Origin: Rhodocyclaceae bacterium UBA1310
Lineage (GTDB): Bacteria > Pseudomonadota > Gammaproteobacteria > Burkholderiales > Rhodocyclaceae
Reading direction: 5' to 3'
Length of the DNA: 11,344 nucleotides
Assembly: GCA_002307175.1 (NCBI GenBank)
Contig: DBTS01000148.1
Location: forward strand, 50,317 to 61,660
The position numbers and the translations under genes are program-made. Numbering within the stretch: position 1 is the stretch's first letter; each line of letters opens with the position of its first letter. The notes under the pieces were generated by a model. It was not told the origin of the DNA, searched no databases, and worked only from the letters and a program-made list of their open reading frames with translations. This document shows positions 1 to 6,576 of the stretch, piece after piece.

Positions 1-445
1 AAATCGAATTATCAATCAGGATCCCCCCGCGCAACCCCGCCTGCGGCTTGCGCTCGATGAAATCGAGCGACTCCATGACGCCCAGCGACCAGCCAGCCAG
101 CACGTACTCGTGCACACCGGCTGCCTGCAGGAAATCCTCCATGTCGTCCATCCGGTGCTCAGGATCATGCGGACCGTTTGACACCTCGGAATCCCCCTGC
201 GAACGAGGATCGAAGGCGAGCACATGAAACTGCTCCCCCAGCCCTTCAAGCTGGGGCCGGAAGATTGCCGCCGGCATCAGCCAGCCGGGGATGAACACAA
301 TGGTTCGCGGCCCGCTGCCTGCCTCCAGGTAATGCAGGCGCAAGCCATCCCGCGTCATGAAGTAGTGGCTCTGCACCACCGCCGCCTCGGCACCTGCCAT
401 CCAGCCTCCGAGCATCAAAATCAGCACCACACACCACCGCAACAT
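1..445 (-). CDS. Secreted alpha/beta hydrolase (partial, C-terminus off the left edge)
   Basis: Partial gene of which 148 codons are visible. The first 20-odd residues form a signal peptide (MLRWC, hydrophobic VVLILMLGGWMAG, then AEA), so export to the periplasm is likely. There is no convincing lipobox. The body reads as an alpha/beta hydrolase: an oxyanion-region PGW at residues 53-55, FDPRSQGDS at 78-86, and the nucleophile elbow GWSLG at 118-122 with Ser120 as expected catalytic serine. The acid and histidine of the triad lie beyond the window. A GGAGG Shine-Dalgarno (453-457, inside the end of murJ) precedes two adjacent ATGs; the second (445) has the better 7-nt spacing, while the first (448) would overlap the murJ stop as TGATG. 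The gene is almost certainly co-expressed with murJ. Substrate cannot be told from this part; esterase, lipase-like and haloperoxidase-like members share these motifs. Confidence 0.85.
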   Translation of the reverse strand, partial: MLRWCVVLILMLGGWMAGAEAAVVQSHYFMTRDGLRLHYLEAGSGPRTIVFIPGWLMPAAIFRPQLEGLGEQFHVLAFDPRSQGDSEVSNGPHDPEHRMDDMEDFLQAAGVHEYVLAGWSLGVMESLDFIERKPQAGLRGGILIDNSI

Positions 446-447
446 CA

Positions 448-1992
448 TCAGACCTCCACACGCCGCTTGAAATCAGCGGGCCGGAATCCCAGTGCAAACA
501 GTGTGACGAAGTATGCGCCACCACCGGCCACCATCACCCAGGCCAGACGCAGCACCCGCCCATAGGTCGTGCCATGCAGCCAGATTTCCTGACTGCCCAT
601 GCACAGGGAGAGCACTGCACCCATCACGACCAGGGCGGCTGTCAGCTTTACCAGAAACACCCCCCACCCCGCATGCGGGGTGTAACTGTTGCGGCTGCGC
701 AGGCCGCGATACAGCAGCGTGGCGTTCAGTGTGGCCGCCAGACTGATGGAGAGCGCCAGCCCGGCATGCCGGAAAGGCAGCCAGACGACGAAAACAAGAT
801 TCAGGAGCTGGGTGACCACCAGGGAAATCAGCGCGTATTTCAGCGGGGTGCGGATATCCTGGCGTGAATAAAAGGCCGGGGCGAGAATTTTCACGAAAAT
901 CAGCCCCAGCAGGCCAACACTGTAGGCCAACAGCGCATAGTGAGTCTGTATCGTATCCGCCGGGCCGAATGCTCCGCGCTGGAACAGCGTGGCAGCAAGC
1001 GGCACGGCTAGCAGCATCATGCCCAGTGCAGCGGGTGCGGTGAGCAGGCAGGCGATGCGCAGCCCCCAATCCAGGGTGGCGGAAAAACCCCGCGCGTTGT
1101 CACTGCTTCTCATCTTGGAGAGGCTGGGCAGCAGAATGGTACCCAGCGCCGCCCCCAGCGTACCCATGGGAAACTCCATGAGACGGTCGGCATAGTTGAG
1201 CCAGGAAATGCTGCCCGTGGGCAGCCAGGTACCAAAGCTCTGGTTGATCAGCAGACTCACCTGCGCCACCGACACCCCCAGGGTGGCCGGCAGCATGATC
1301 TTGAGGATGCGCCGCACGCCCGGATCCTCCCAATGCAGCGAAAAGCGCGGCAGCATACCGATGCGCATCAGTGCAGGCACCTGGATCACCATCTGCAGCA
1401 CGCCGCCGATGAACGCCCCCCACGCCAGCGCATCGATGGGCCGCGAAAAATAGGGGGCGGCAAATACCATCATGAGAATGGAGGCGACGTTCAGCAGCGT
1501 CGGCGTAAACGCCGGCACCGAAAATTTGTTCCAGGTGTTGAGCACCCCGGCAGCCACGGCCACCATGGCCTGGAAAAAGATATACGGAAAGGTGATGCGG
1601 GTGAGCTCGACAGTGAGTTGAAATTTATCAGAATGCTCGGAGAAGCCACTCGCCGTGATACGGATCACCCAGGGCGCTGCCACCACCCCGAGGAGGGAGA
1701 CAAAAAACACCACCACGCCCAATATGGATGCCACGTGGCTGATCAGCGCATGGGTATCTTCGGGGCTACGCTGGCTTTTGTATTCCGCCACAATCGGCAC
1801 AAAGGCCTGCGAGAAAGCCCCTTCGGCAAACAGCCGGCGCAGCAGGTTGGGCAGGCGGAAAGCCACATTGAAGGCATCCGTGGCAAGCCCGGCACCAAAA
1901 TACTTGGCGATCAGGATTTCGCGGATCAGACCGAGAATGCGCGAAAAGAAGGTCAGCCCGCTAACCGTGGCAAGAGCCCTGAGCAGATTCAT
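448..1992 (-). CDS. murJ: Lipid II flippase MurJ (MviN)
   Basis: Polytopic inner-membrane protein of the MOP superfamily that flips lipid II to the periplasmic face during peptidoglycan synthesis. The 514 residues from this start match the usual length (about 510) and the whole chain alternates hydrophobic segments, consistent with 14 helices. The N-terminus MNLLRALATVSG is the family's normal beginning. Arg18, Arg24, Asp39 and Arg52 fall where E. coli MurJ has the same residues, and the signature around residues 44-62 (RLPNLLRRLFAEGAFSQAF) is intact. The frame stays open for 13 more codons to an ATG at 2031, but homologues start at the internal ATG, so 1992 is preferred. Neither start has a strong Shine-Dalgarno. 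It is divergent from rpsT and followed almost without gap by a secreted hydrolase gene. Confidence 0.95.
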   Translation of the reverse strand: MNLLRALATVSGLTFFSRILGLIREILIAKYFGAGLATDAFNVAFRLPNLLRRLFAEGAFSQAFVPIVAEYKSQRSPEDTHALISHVASILGVVVFFVSLLGVVAAPWVIRITASGFSEHSDKFQLTVELTRITFPYIFFQAMVAVAAGVLNTWNKFSVPAFTPTLLNVASILMMVFAAPYFSRPIDALAWGAFIGGVLQMVIQVPALMRIGMLPRFSLHWEDPGVRRILKIMLPATLGVSVAQVSLLINQSFGTWLPTGSISWLNYADRLMEFPMGTLGAALGTILLPSLSKMRSSDNARGFSATLDWGLRIACLLTAPAALGMMLLAVPLAATLFQRGAFGPADTIQTHYALLAYSVGLLGLIFVKILAPAFYSRQDIRTPLKYALISLVVTQLLNLVFVVWLPFRHAGLALSISLAATLNATLLYRGLRSRNSYTPHAGWGVFLVKLTAALVVMGAVLSLCMGSQEIWLHGTTYGRVLRLAWVMVAGGGAYFVTLFALGFRPADFKRRVEV

Positions 1993-2226
1993 GGGAAAAT
2001 TGGATAAATTCGGAAAATGCCAAGGAGGCATGATACCATTTAAGATTCTTCCGCCCCCTTTGGCTCCGCCAGTGGTTCTCCACAGCCTGCGAGGCTCTCC
2101 GGGGCAGCAATCCTGCTGCAGAGAGTGATTTATCAGTTTTGGGGCATTACATCATGCTTGCAAAACCGTCAATCGAAGGCTAGAATCCGCCTTTCTGCGT
2201 AATATATTCATTCCGAAGACAGAAAC
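1993..2226. promoter_or_regulatory. Divergent murJ-rpsT intergenic region
   Basis: About 230 nt separate the two divergent starts. The rpsT side has a clear sigma70 promoter, listed separately. No equally good promoter is visible for murJ. Two short perfect hairpins lie on the murJ-leader side: GCAGCA/TGCTGC with loop ATCC (2104-2119) and AGCCT/AGGCT with a 3-nt loop (2084-2096). Their function is unknown and they could be chance. Confidence 0.4.
2158..2186 (+). promoter_or_regulatory. sigma70 promoter of rpsT
   Basis: The -35 hexamer TTGCAA (2158-2163) and the -10 hexamer TAGAAT (2181-2186) are separated by exactly 17 nt. This predicts a start near 2193 and a leader of about 34 nt. It is the best sigma70 match seen in the window and sits just ahead of a ribosomal protein gene, where a strong promoter is expected. 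Confidence 0.75.
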
Positions 2227-2499
2227 ATGGCCAATACCGCACAAGCACGCAAGCGCGCCCGTCAAGCTCTGACCGCTCGCGCTCGCAACACCAGCCAGCA
2301 TTCCCATCTGCGCACTGCTGTCAAAGCTGTGCGCAAGGCGGTCGAAGCCGGCGACAAAGCCGCAGCTCAAAAGCTGTTCCAGGATTCGATGAGCGTCATC
2401 GATCGCATTGCCGACAAGAACGTCGTCCACAAGAATACAGCAGCTCGTTACAAGAGCCGCCTGTCCGCCGCCATCAAGGCGATGGGTACTGCTGCCTGA
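2227..2499 (+). CDS. rpsT: 30S ribosomal protein S20
   Basis: S20 binds 16S rRNA early in 30S assembly. The 90-residue product has the family's usual size and composition: the start MANTAQARKRARQ, many Lys, Arg and Ala residues, and the conserved C-terminal half with DSMSVIDRIADKNVVHKNTA and ARYKSRL. The ATG at 2227 gives the canonical N-terminus. The upstream GAAGA stretch is only a weak Shine-Dalgarno. In E. coli, S20 translation is known to be autoregulated with weak initiation features; whether that applies here is not shown. It has its own promoter and is closed by an intrinsic terminator, so it is probably mainly monocistronic. Confidence 0.97.
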   Translation: MANTAQARKRARQALTARARNTSQHSHLRTAVKAVRKAVEAGDKAAAQKLFQDSMSVIDRIADKNVVHKNTAARYKSRLSAAIKAMGTAA

Positions 2500-2537
2500 T
2501 TGTGTCCCTTGCCCCGCGCAAGCGGTGGCCGGAGCCT

Positions 2538-2570
2538 AAAAGGGGTGTGACGCAAGTCGCGCCCCTTTTT
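2538..2570 (+). terminator. Intrinsic terminator of rpsT
   Basis: AAAAGGGGTGTGAC (2538-2551) pairs with GTCGCGCCCCTTTT (2556-2569) through two G-U wobbles, closing on a GCAA tetraloop of the GNRA class, and runs into five T residues. A textbook hairpin plus T-tract, 38 nt after the rpsT stop. Confidence 0.9.
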
Positions 2571-2663
2571 CATTTGGATTTCCGGTCAGTGACGCTGATT
2601 CAACTTCTGCGCCAATAGCCCTACTGTGGGATATTGATTGCGCCAGACCAGAGAAAGAGCATC

Positions 2664-3605
2664 ATGAACGAGAACGTCGTAAACAAAGCGCCAAGACACT
2701 TCCTTGAGTTCAAGGACCTCACCCGCGAAGAGTTCGATTACATCTTTCAGCGGGCCCGCTGGATCAAAGACAAGTTCAAGCGCTACGAAACTTATCACCC
2801 GCTGTTTGACCGCACCCTGGTCATGATCTTCGAAAAGGCCAGCACCCGCACTCGCCTCTCTTTCGAAGCCGGCATGTTCCAGCTCGGCGGCTCGGCCATC
2901 TATCTCAATACGCGTGATTCCCAGCTCGGTCGTGGCGAACCGGTGGAAGATGCCGCCCAGGTGATCTCCCGCATGTCCGACGTGGTGATGATCCGCACCT
3001 TTGAGCAGACCATCGTCGAACGTTTTGCCGCACACTCGCGCGTTCCCGTCATCAATGGCCTGACCAACGAATTCCATCCGTGCCAGATCCTCACCGACGT
3101 ATTCACGTGGATCGAACGTAACGGCTCCATCCAGGGCAAGACTGTCGCCTGGATCGGGGATACCAACAATATGTGCAACTCCTGGCTGCAGGCCGCCGAA
3201 CTGCTCGACTTCAAGGTGCACGTGAGTTCGCCGAAGGGCTACGAAGTGGATATCGCCAAGGCCAACATCTCGGGCACCAACCACTTCGAACAGTTTGCTG
3301 ACCCGATGGAAGCCACGCGTGGCGCCCACATCATCACCACGGATGTGTGGACCTCGATGGGTTTCGAAGCCGAAAACGAGATCCGCATGCGCGACTTCAA
3401 AGACTTCCAGGTGGATGCCGACATGATGAAGGTCGCCTCCAAGGATGCCGTCTTCATGCACTGCCTGCCCGCCCACCGTGGCGAGGAAGTGACGGCGGAA
3501 GTCATCGACGGGCCGCAGAGCGTGGTCTGGGATGAAGCAGAAAACCGCCTGCACGCCCAGAAAGCGCTGCTGGAGTTCCTCGTCATGGGTCGCGTCGAAG
3601 TCTGA
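2664..3605 (+). CDS. argF: Ornithine carbamoyltransferase
   Basis: Cytoplasmic enzyme that makes citrulline from ornithine and carbamoyl phosphate in arginine synthesis. The 313 residues contain the family signatures in order: carbamoyl-phosphate loop STRTR (60-64), FHPCQ (137-141), ornithine loop D227 with SMG (231-233), and HCLPAHRGEE (266-275) with the catalytic cysteine Cys267. The HPCQ, SMG and HCLP signatures mark an ornithine rather than an aspartate transcarbamylase. The ATG at 2664 gives the usual beginning with a purine-rich GAGAAAGAG upstream; a TTG 10 codons earlier (2634) is in frame but adds residues not typical of the family. It follows the rpsT terminator, so it needs its own promoter, and none is convincing in the 93-nt gap. 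A VOC-fold gene follows after 19 nt. Confidence 0.96.
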   Translation: MNENVVNKAPRHFLEFKDLTREEFDYIFQRARWIKDKFKRYETYHPLFDRTLVMIFEKASTRTRLSFEAGMFQLGGSAIYLNTRDSQLGRGEPVEDAAQVISRMSDVVMIRTFEQTIVERFAAHSRVPVINGLTNEFHPCQILTDVFTWIERNGSIQGKTVAWIGDTNNMCNSWLQAAELLDFKVHVSSPKGYEVDIAKANISGTNHFEQFADPMEATRGAHIITTDVWTSMGFEAENEIRMRDFKDFQVDADMMKVASKDAVFMHCLPAHRGEEVTAEVIDGPQSVVWDEAENRLHAQKALLEFLVMGRVEV

Positions 3606-3624
3606 TTATCCGGGAGCTCGGACA

Positions 3625-4023
3625 ATGATCGACCACACAGGAGTCACCGTCTCGGACCTGGCGCGTTCCAGCGCCTTTTACGAGGCGGCTCTGGCACCAC
3701 TCGGATACGCCATACGCCATCGCGTGAAAGATGTTGCCATCGGCTTCGGCGCCGAGCGTGACCTCCATGGCGGCGCTGATCCCGGAGGGGATTTCTGGAT
3801 AGGCAAAGGCGAGCCGCAGCATCCGCATGTGCATATCGCTTTTCGCGCCAGCAGCCACGCTGAAGTGATCGCCTTCCACGCTGCTGCGATTGCAGCCGGC
3901 GGCATCGACCACGGCGCGCCAGGTTACCGTAATCACTATCACACCGGTTATTACGCCGCCTTCGTGCTCGACCCCGATGGTCACAACATTGAGGCGGTCT
4001 GCCACATCCCGCCGGCAAGTTAG
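3625..4023 (+). CDS. VOC-superfamily (glyoxalase / bleomycin-resistance fold) protein
   Basis: A 132-residue single-module vicinal-oxygen-chelate protein. The start MIDHTGVTVSDLARSSAFYEAAL and the end DPDGHNIEAVCH are typical of small glyoxalase-like VOC proteins. His4, His70 (in HVHIAF) and Glu123 (in NIEAV) occupy the usual metal-ligand positions, so metal binding is likely. The substrate is unknown; members range from lyases and dioxygenases to drug-binding proteins. The start is fixed by GGGAG (3612-3616), 8 nt ahead of the ATG, and by the canonical N-terminus; the frame is open further upstream into argF, but that part is a shadow. It begins 19 nt after the argF stop, so co-transcription is likely, and an intrinsic terminator follows. 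Confidence 0.88.
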   Translation: MIDHTGVTVSDLARSSAFYEAALAPLGYAIRHRVKDVAIGFGAERDLHGGADPGGDFWIGKGEPQHPHVHIAFRASSHAEVIAFHAAAIAAGGIDHGAPGYRNHYHTGYYAAFVLDPDGHNIEAVCHIPPAS

Positions 4024-4045
4024 GCCACCCCGTCACACGCACCCC

Positions 4046-4069
4046 AAACCCGCCCCTGGCGGGTTTTTT
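4046..4069 (+). terminator. Intrinsic terminator of argF-VOC unit
   Basis: AAACCCGCC (4046-4054) pairs perfectly with GGCGGGTTT (4058-4066) around a 3-nt loop and runs into a six-T tract. It lies 22 nt after the VOC stop codon and closes the plus-strand unit. Confidence 0.9.
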
Positions 4070-4507
4070 CATTCTGCCTGTCTGCCTCAAATCTTTTCAC
4101 AGCACAACTAACTCGCACAGGCCTCCCCACTCACGCTGTGCCTTTATTGCCTCTGCGAACAGAACTCCCAGTCACACCTGACAACCCACACTTATATCTA
4201 TATAACATGCACAATTTCCATATTTATATTCATATGTTTTTAAATTAGCACACACAGGAATATCCAAAGGCACATCAACAAGAAACTGGAAATCAAAAAT
4301 TCATTCCAAAAAAACAAAGCATTGCATCTAAAAACCCAATTTCAACAACATCTGATTTACTTATCCGTATTTCTTGGTTAGGGCCACACCAATACCCTTA
4401 TATCATTTTCCATGATGCTGTGATTTTCAAAAAAATCACCCATCAGTGCAGGTATGAAAACATGCCCCCTGGCGCCCCTGAACCTATACCAAGAAAGCGA
4501 AACCGTA
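4070..4507. other. AT-rich intergenic region upstream of the serine-rich lipoprotein gene
   Basis: About 440 nt with no supportable gene. The stretch around 4190-4440 is conspicuously AT-rich compared with the flanking genes and has many A and T runs. Near 4401 there is a TATCAT hexamer that could serve as a -10, but no well-spaced -35 (TTGGTT at 4374 is 21 nt away). A strong inverted repeat lies at 4413-4445 and is listed separately. The composition fits a recently acquired or silenced promoter region; this is inference. Confidence 0.5.
4413..4445. repeat. Inverted repeat in the leader of the serine-rich lipoprotein gene
   Basis: TGATG-ct-GTGATTTT (4413-4427) is mirrored by AAAATCAC-c-CATCA (4432-4445) around a CAAA loop: an 8-bp perfect inner stem and a 5-bp outer stem separated by a small internal loop. 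It ends 62 nt before the chosen start codon. No T-tract follows, so it is not an ordinary terminator. It could be an operator or an mRNA leader hairpin. Confidence 0.55.
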
Positions 4508-5470
4508 ATGCGTCATTCAATCCCCCTCGTATCCATCGCACTGATCATGAGCGCCGTTCTTTCGGCCTGCGGTGGTGGTGATAGCGGAGACAACAACAAT
4601 TCCTCCAGCGCGTCAGCAACATCCTCCTCGGCCAGCTCAGGCAGCTCGACTTCACCTGCATCAGGCTCTTCGGCTACAACAAGCTCGGCAGCATCCTCTG
4701 CCACAAGCTCCGCCACGGCCAGTTCCAGCGCAAGCTCCGTCTCCAGTTCGATTTCCAGCTCAAGTGCAAGCGTGAGTTCAAGTTCAAGTTCAAGCACGCA
4801 GGCATCCAGCGCCTCTTCAGCAAGCTCGGCTTCCTCTGCGAGTTCGGTCTCCTCGGCAAGCTCCTCTTCCAATTCTTCTTCCACCGGGCCCATCTCGTGG
4901 CTACCCTTGCCCAGCACACTCAGTGCTGCCACCGGTATCACCCTCGCGACTTGTTCCGCAGGCAACTACACACTGGGGACGGATACCACTCCGGTGACAG
5001 TGGGAAGTGTACAAATCTACGCAGCAGGCAATGCGATGCGTCTTTATGATTCGTCACGGGCTTGCGCAGCAGACGAAACCCAGACAAGTTATGCCATTGT
5101 GTACTCAAGCACATCTTTTGTTGCCTCACCCTCAACAACTTGGTACGCCAATGACATTCTGGATCTGACTGCAGCCACGTCAATCAGCCGATTCATCGCC
5201 GTGCCTTATTCGAACGCTACGACCACCACACCTTCGCTGACCATCTCGTGGTCCAACGGCAGCTCCAATTGCAGCAAGAGTCAGGTGCTCATCACCAATG
5301 CCAGCGGCAAAGTACTCACGGTCAGCTCTGCCTGCCAGACTACTGTCAACACACTGACCGCAACGGATTCAGCAAGCATTGGCGGAAGTGGCAGCTTCTT
5401 CATCCTATACACCCGTGTCTCTGATACTGCAGGCGCCTTGCGCGTCTGGAGTACGTCACTGAATAAATAA
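4508..5470 (+). CDS. Serine-rich-linker lipoprotein with unrecognised C-terminal domain
   Basis: The 320-residue product starts with a lipoprotein signal (MRHSIPLVSIALIMSAVLSAC) with lipobox LSAC, so Cys21 should be lipidated. GGGDSGD follows, and Asp at +5 makes retention at the inner membrane by the Asp+2 rule unlikely. Residues about 32-126 are almost wholly Ser, Ala and Thr, with SSA triplets near 99-118 and no charged residue: a flexible linker like the poly-serine linkers of surface carbohydrate-active proteins. The remaining 190 residues are rich in Thr, Ser and hydrophobics, look beta-rich and contain four cysteines (149, 186, 255, 276), perhaps two disulfides. I do not recognise this domain and see no catalytic motif. 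The ATG at 4508 is chosen because it begins the signal peptide; an in-frame ATG at 4454 would put 18 residues in front of it. Shine-Dalgarno is weak. It stands alone between an AT-rich gap and a convergent gene. Confidence 0.8.
   Translation: MRHSIPLVSIALIMSAVLSACGGGDSGDNNNSSSASATSSSASSGSSTSPASGSSATTSSAASSATSSATASSSASSVSSSISSSSASVSSSSSSSTQASSASSASSASSASSVSSASSSSNSSSTGPISWLPLPSTLSAATGITLATCSAGNYTLGTDTTPVTVGSVQIYAAGNAMRLYDSSRACAADETQTSYAIVYSSTSFVASPSTTWYANDILDLTAATSISRFIAVPYSNATTTTPSLTISWSNGSSNCSKSQVLITNASGKVLTVSSACQTTVNTLTATDSASIGGSGSFFILYTRVSDTAGALRVWSTSLNK
4601..4885 (+). repeat. Degenerate Ser-codon repeat tract encoding the linker
   Basis: The linker DNA is a run of mixed AGC, TCC, TCA, TCG and AGT codons broken by GCA/GCC. 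The cleanest unit is (AGTTCA)3 at 4775-4792, in frame as Ser-Ser. Because units are multiples of three, gain or loss would change linker length without a frameshift. Confidence 0.6.
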
Positions 5471-5476
5471 GCCCTT

Positions 5477-5503
5477 GGCAGGCGGGGAATCTCCCCGCCT
5501 GCC
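5477..5503. terminator. Hairpin between convergent genes, possible bidirectional terminator
   Basis: GGCAGGCGGGGA (5477-5488) and TCCCCGCCTGCC (5492-5503) form a perfect 12-bp stem with a 3-nt loop, 6 nt after the lipoprotein stop and 30 nt beyond the stop of the convergent Sel1 gene. No T-tract follows on either strand, so it may mainly protect 3' ends or act with Rho. Confidence 0.6.
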
Positions 5504-5533
5504 TGGCATGGGTGCTTATCTGGCACAAAACAG

Positions 5534-6433
5534 TCAAAGATTCAGTGCAGCCAAGGCCAGCAGGGGCACCAACAGGAGTAGTACGCAGGTGACCACACCA
5601 GATGTATCGTGCAGACCAGCCATCCGGAAAATGAAGGCACTCAGGATCACCATGGCGATACAGCATCCGATATTCGCCACACGGACCCATCTTGCCTCGG
5701 CAGCCCGGATGGAAAGGGTCTGAGCGCGCCCGCCATGAACGCCCACGCGGGCTTCAGCTGCGCTGCCATCGTATTCTGCAGGAATGATCAGATCTGTTAT
5801 CGCGATGCGTTGCGCGGGTGAGGCATGCCGCATCAGTTCCCGATACAGCGCCCAATCACGCCAGCCAACCCCGCGCTGCACGGGCCAGGTCGCCACATCG
5901 GAAACGGGTGATTTCACAGGCACCAGACTCAGGCTGCGCAAAAACCAGCGCACTGCCTCCAGAGGATCGGCTGCCACCCCTTCACCTCTGGCATAGGCAA
6001 AGCCCAGCATGATGGCAGCCTCTTCAATACCACCCCGTGCCGCGCGCTGCAACCACGGCACAGCCTGCTCAAAACTCCCTGCCATGTGCTGTGCACACCC
6101 GATCTCGAAGGCCGCAAAATCCGCCTGCAGGCCACCACCTTCGGCATGGCGGGTTTTGAGTTCCAGCCAACGCACCTCATCGTGCAGCGGGCCATGCGGG
6201 CCATAAAAAGCATCCGCCAGAGCGCCCCAGGCCAGTGAAAGCCCCTTGTCTGCCAGCTTTTCGGCCAAGCCTTCGGCTTCTTCAAGCTTGAGACGCTCAG
6301 CCAGCCCCTGGATCACCAGCACAATAGATTCCGCACTGCCGGCGATTGCCTTGGGATATTCCGCCCGCAAGGCCGAATCGCCCAGAAGCGGCTCTCCCGT
6401 CTCCACCATCAACTCACCTGCAGCCATTCCCAC
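5534..6433 (-). CDS. Sel1-repeat protein with two C-terminal membrane helices
   Basis: A 299-residue protein. The middle is alpha-helical and repeat-like: QAVPWLQRAARGG (about 124-136), then a classical Sel1-like unit (AAIMLGFAYARGEGVAADPLEAVRWF, about 139-164), a TPR-related fold used for protein contacts. Near the C-terminus are two hydrophobic segments (about 252-272 and 279-299), so the protein is probably anchored in the inner membrane with its long N-terminal part on one side and almost no tail. There is no signal peptide. The GTG at 6433 has an AGGGGA Shine-Dalgarno with 7-nt spacing; in-frame ATGs at 6427 and 6409 are alternatives. Partner and role are unknown. It follows the MFS gene by 143 nt on the same strand and is convergent with the lipoprotein gene. 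Confidence 0.8.
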   Translation of the reverse strand: MGMAAGELMVETGEPLLGDSALRAEYPKAIAGSAESIVLVIQGLAERLKLEEAEGLAEKLADKGLSLAWGALADAFYGPHGPLHDEVRWLELKTRHAEGGGLQADFAAFEIGCAQHMAGSFEQAVPWLQRAARGGIEEAAIMLGFAYARGEGVAADPLEAVRWFLRSLSLVPVKSPVSDVATWPVQRGVGWRDWALYRELMRHASPAQRIAITDLIIPAEYDGSAAEARVGVHGGRAQTLSIRAAEARWVRVANIGCCIAMVILSAFIFRMAGLHDTSGVVTCVLLLLVPLLALAALNL

Positions 6434-6576
6434 AGCGCAATCCCCTGCTCTACAGACCGGTCGGTGATCTTACCGCGCAGAAGGGGGGCTTACCCAGCAG
6501 CGCAAAAATTTTGCAAATGCCTGCAAGTTCCACTTGTTGGTCTAGCCTTGTCTGTGCGTCACTTTCCCCGATTTCT

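Noticed and set aside
1333..2007. 224-aa plus-strand ORF
   Set aside because: Antisense shadow of murJ; His/Arg/Gly-rich with no domain, as expected from GC-rich wrong-frame reading.
1993..2031. Upstream ATG extending MurJ by 13 residues
   Set aside because: Homologues begin at MNLL, and the upstream ATG has no better Shine-Dalgarno.
2586..3554. 322-aa minus-strand ORF
   Set aside because: It lies wholly opposite argF, whose family motifs are all intact on the plus strand. It has no recognisable domain.
4601..4885. Repeat tract considered as a CRISPR or other non-coding array
   Set aside because: There is no regular repeat-spacer spacing; the periodicity is the 3-nt codon pattern of Ser/Ala residues in an open frame.
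4513..4965. 150-aa minus-strand ORF rich in Glu, Leu and Ala
   Set aside because: It is the exact antisense of the Ser-rich linker; AGC/TCC-type codons read backwards give Glu, Leu and Ala. The plus strand has a proper lipoprotein signal.
6434..6576. Possible small genes between the MFS and Sel1 genes, such as a 12-codon ORF overlapping the MFS stop
   Set aside because: Too short, no clear ribosome binding site, and no conserved peptide recognised. The gap also shows no good promoter or terminator.
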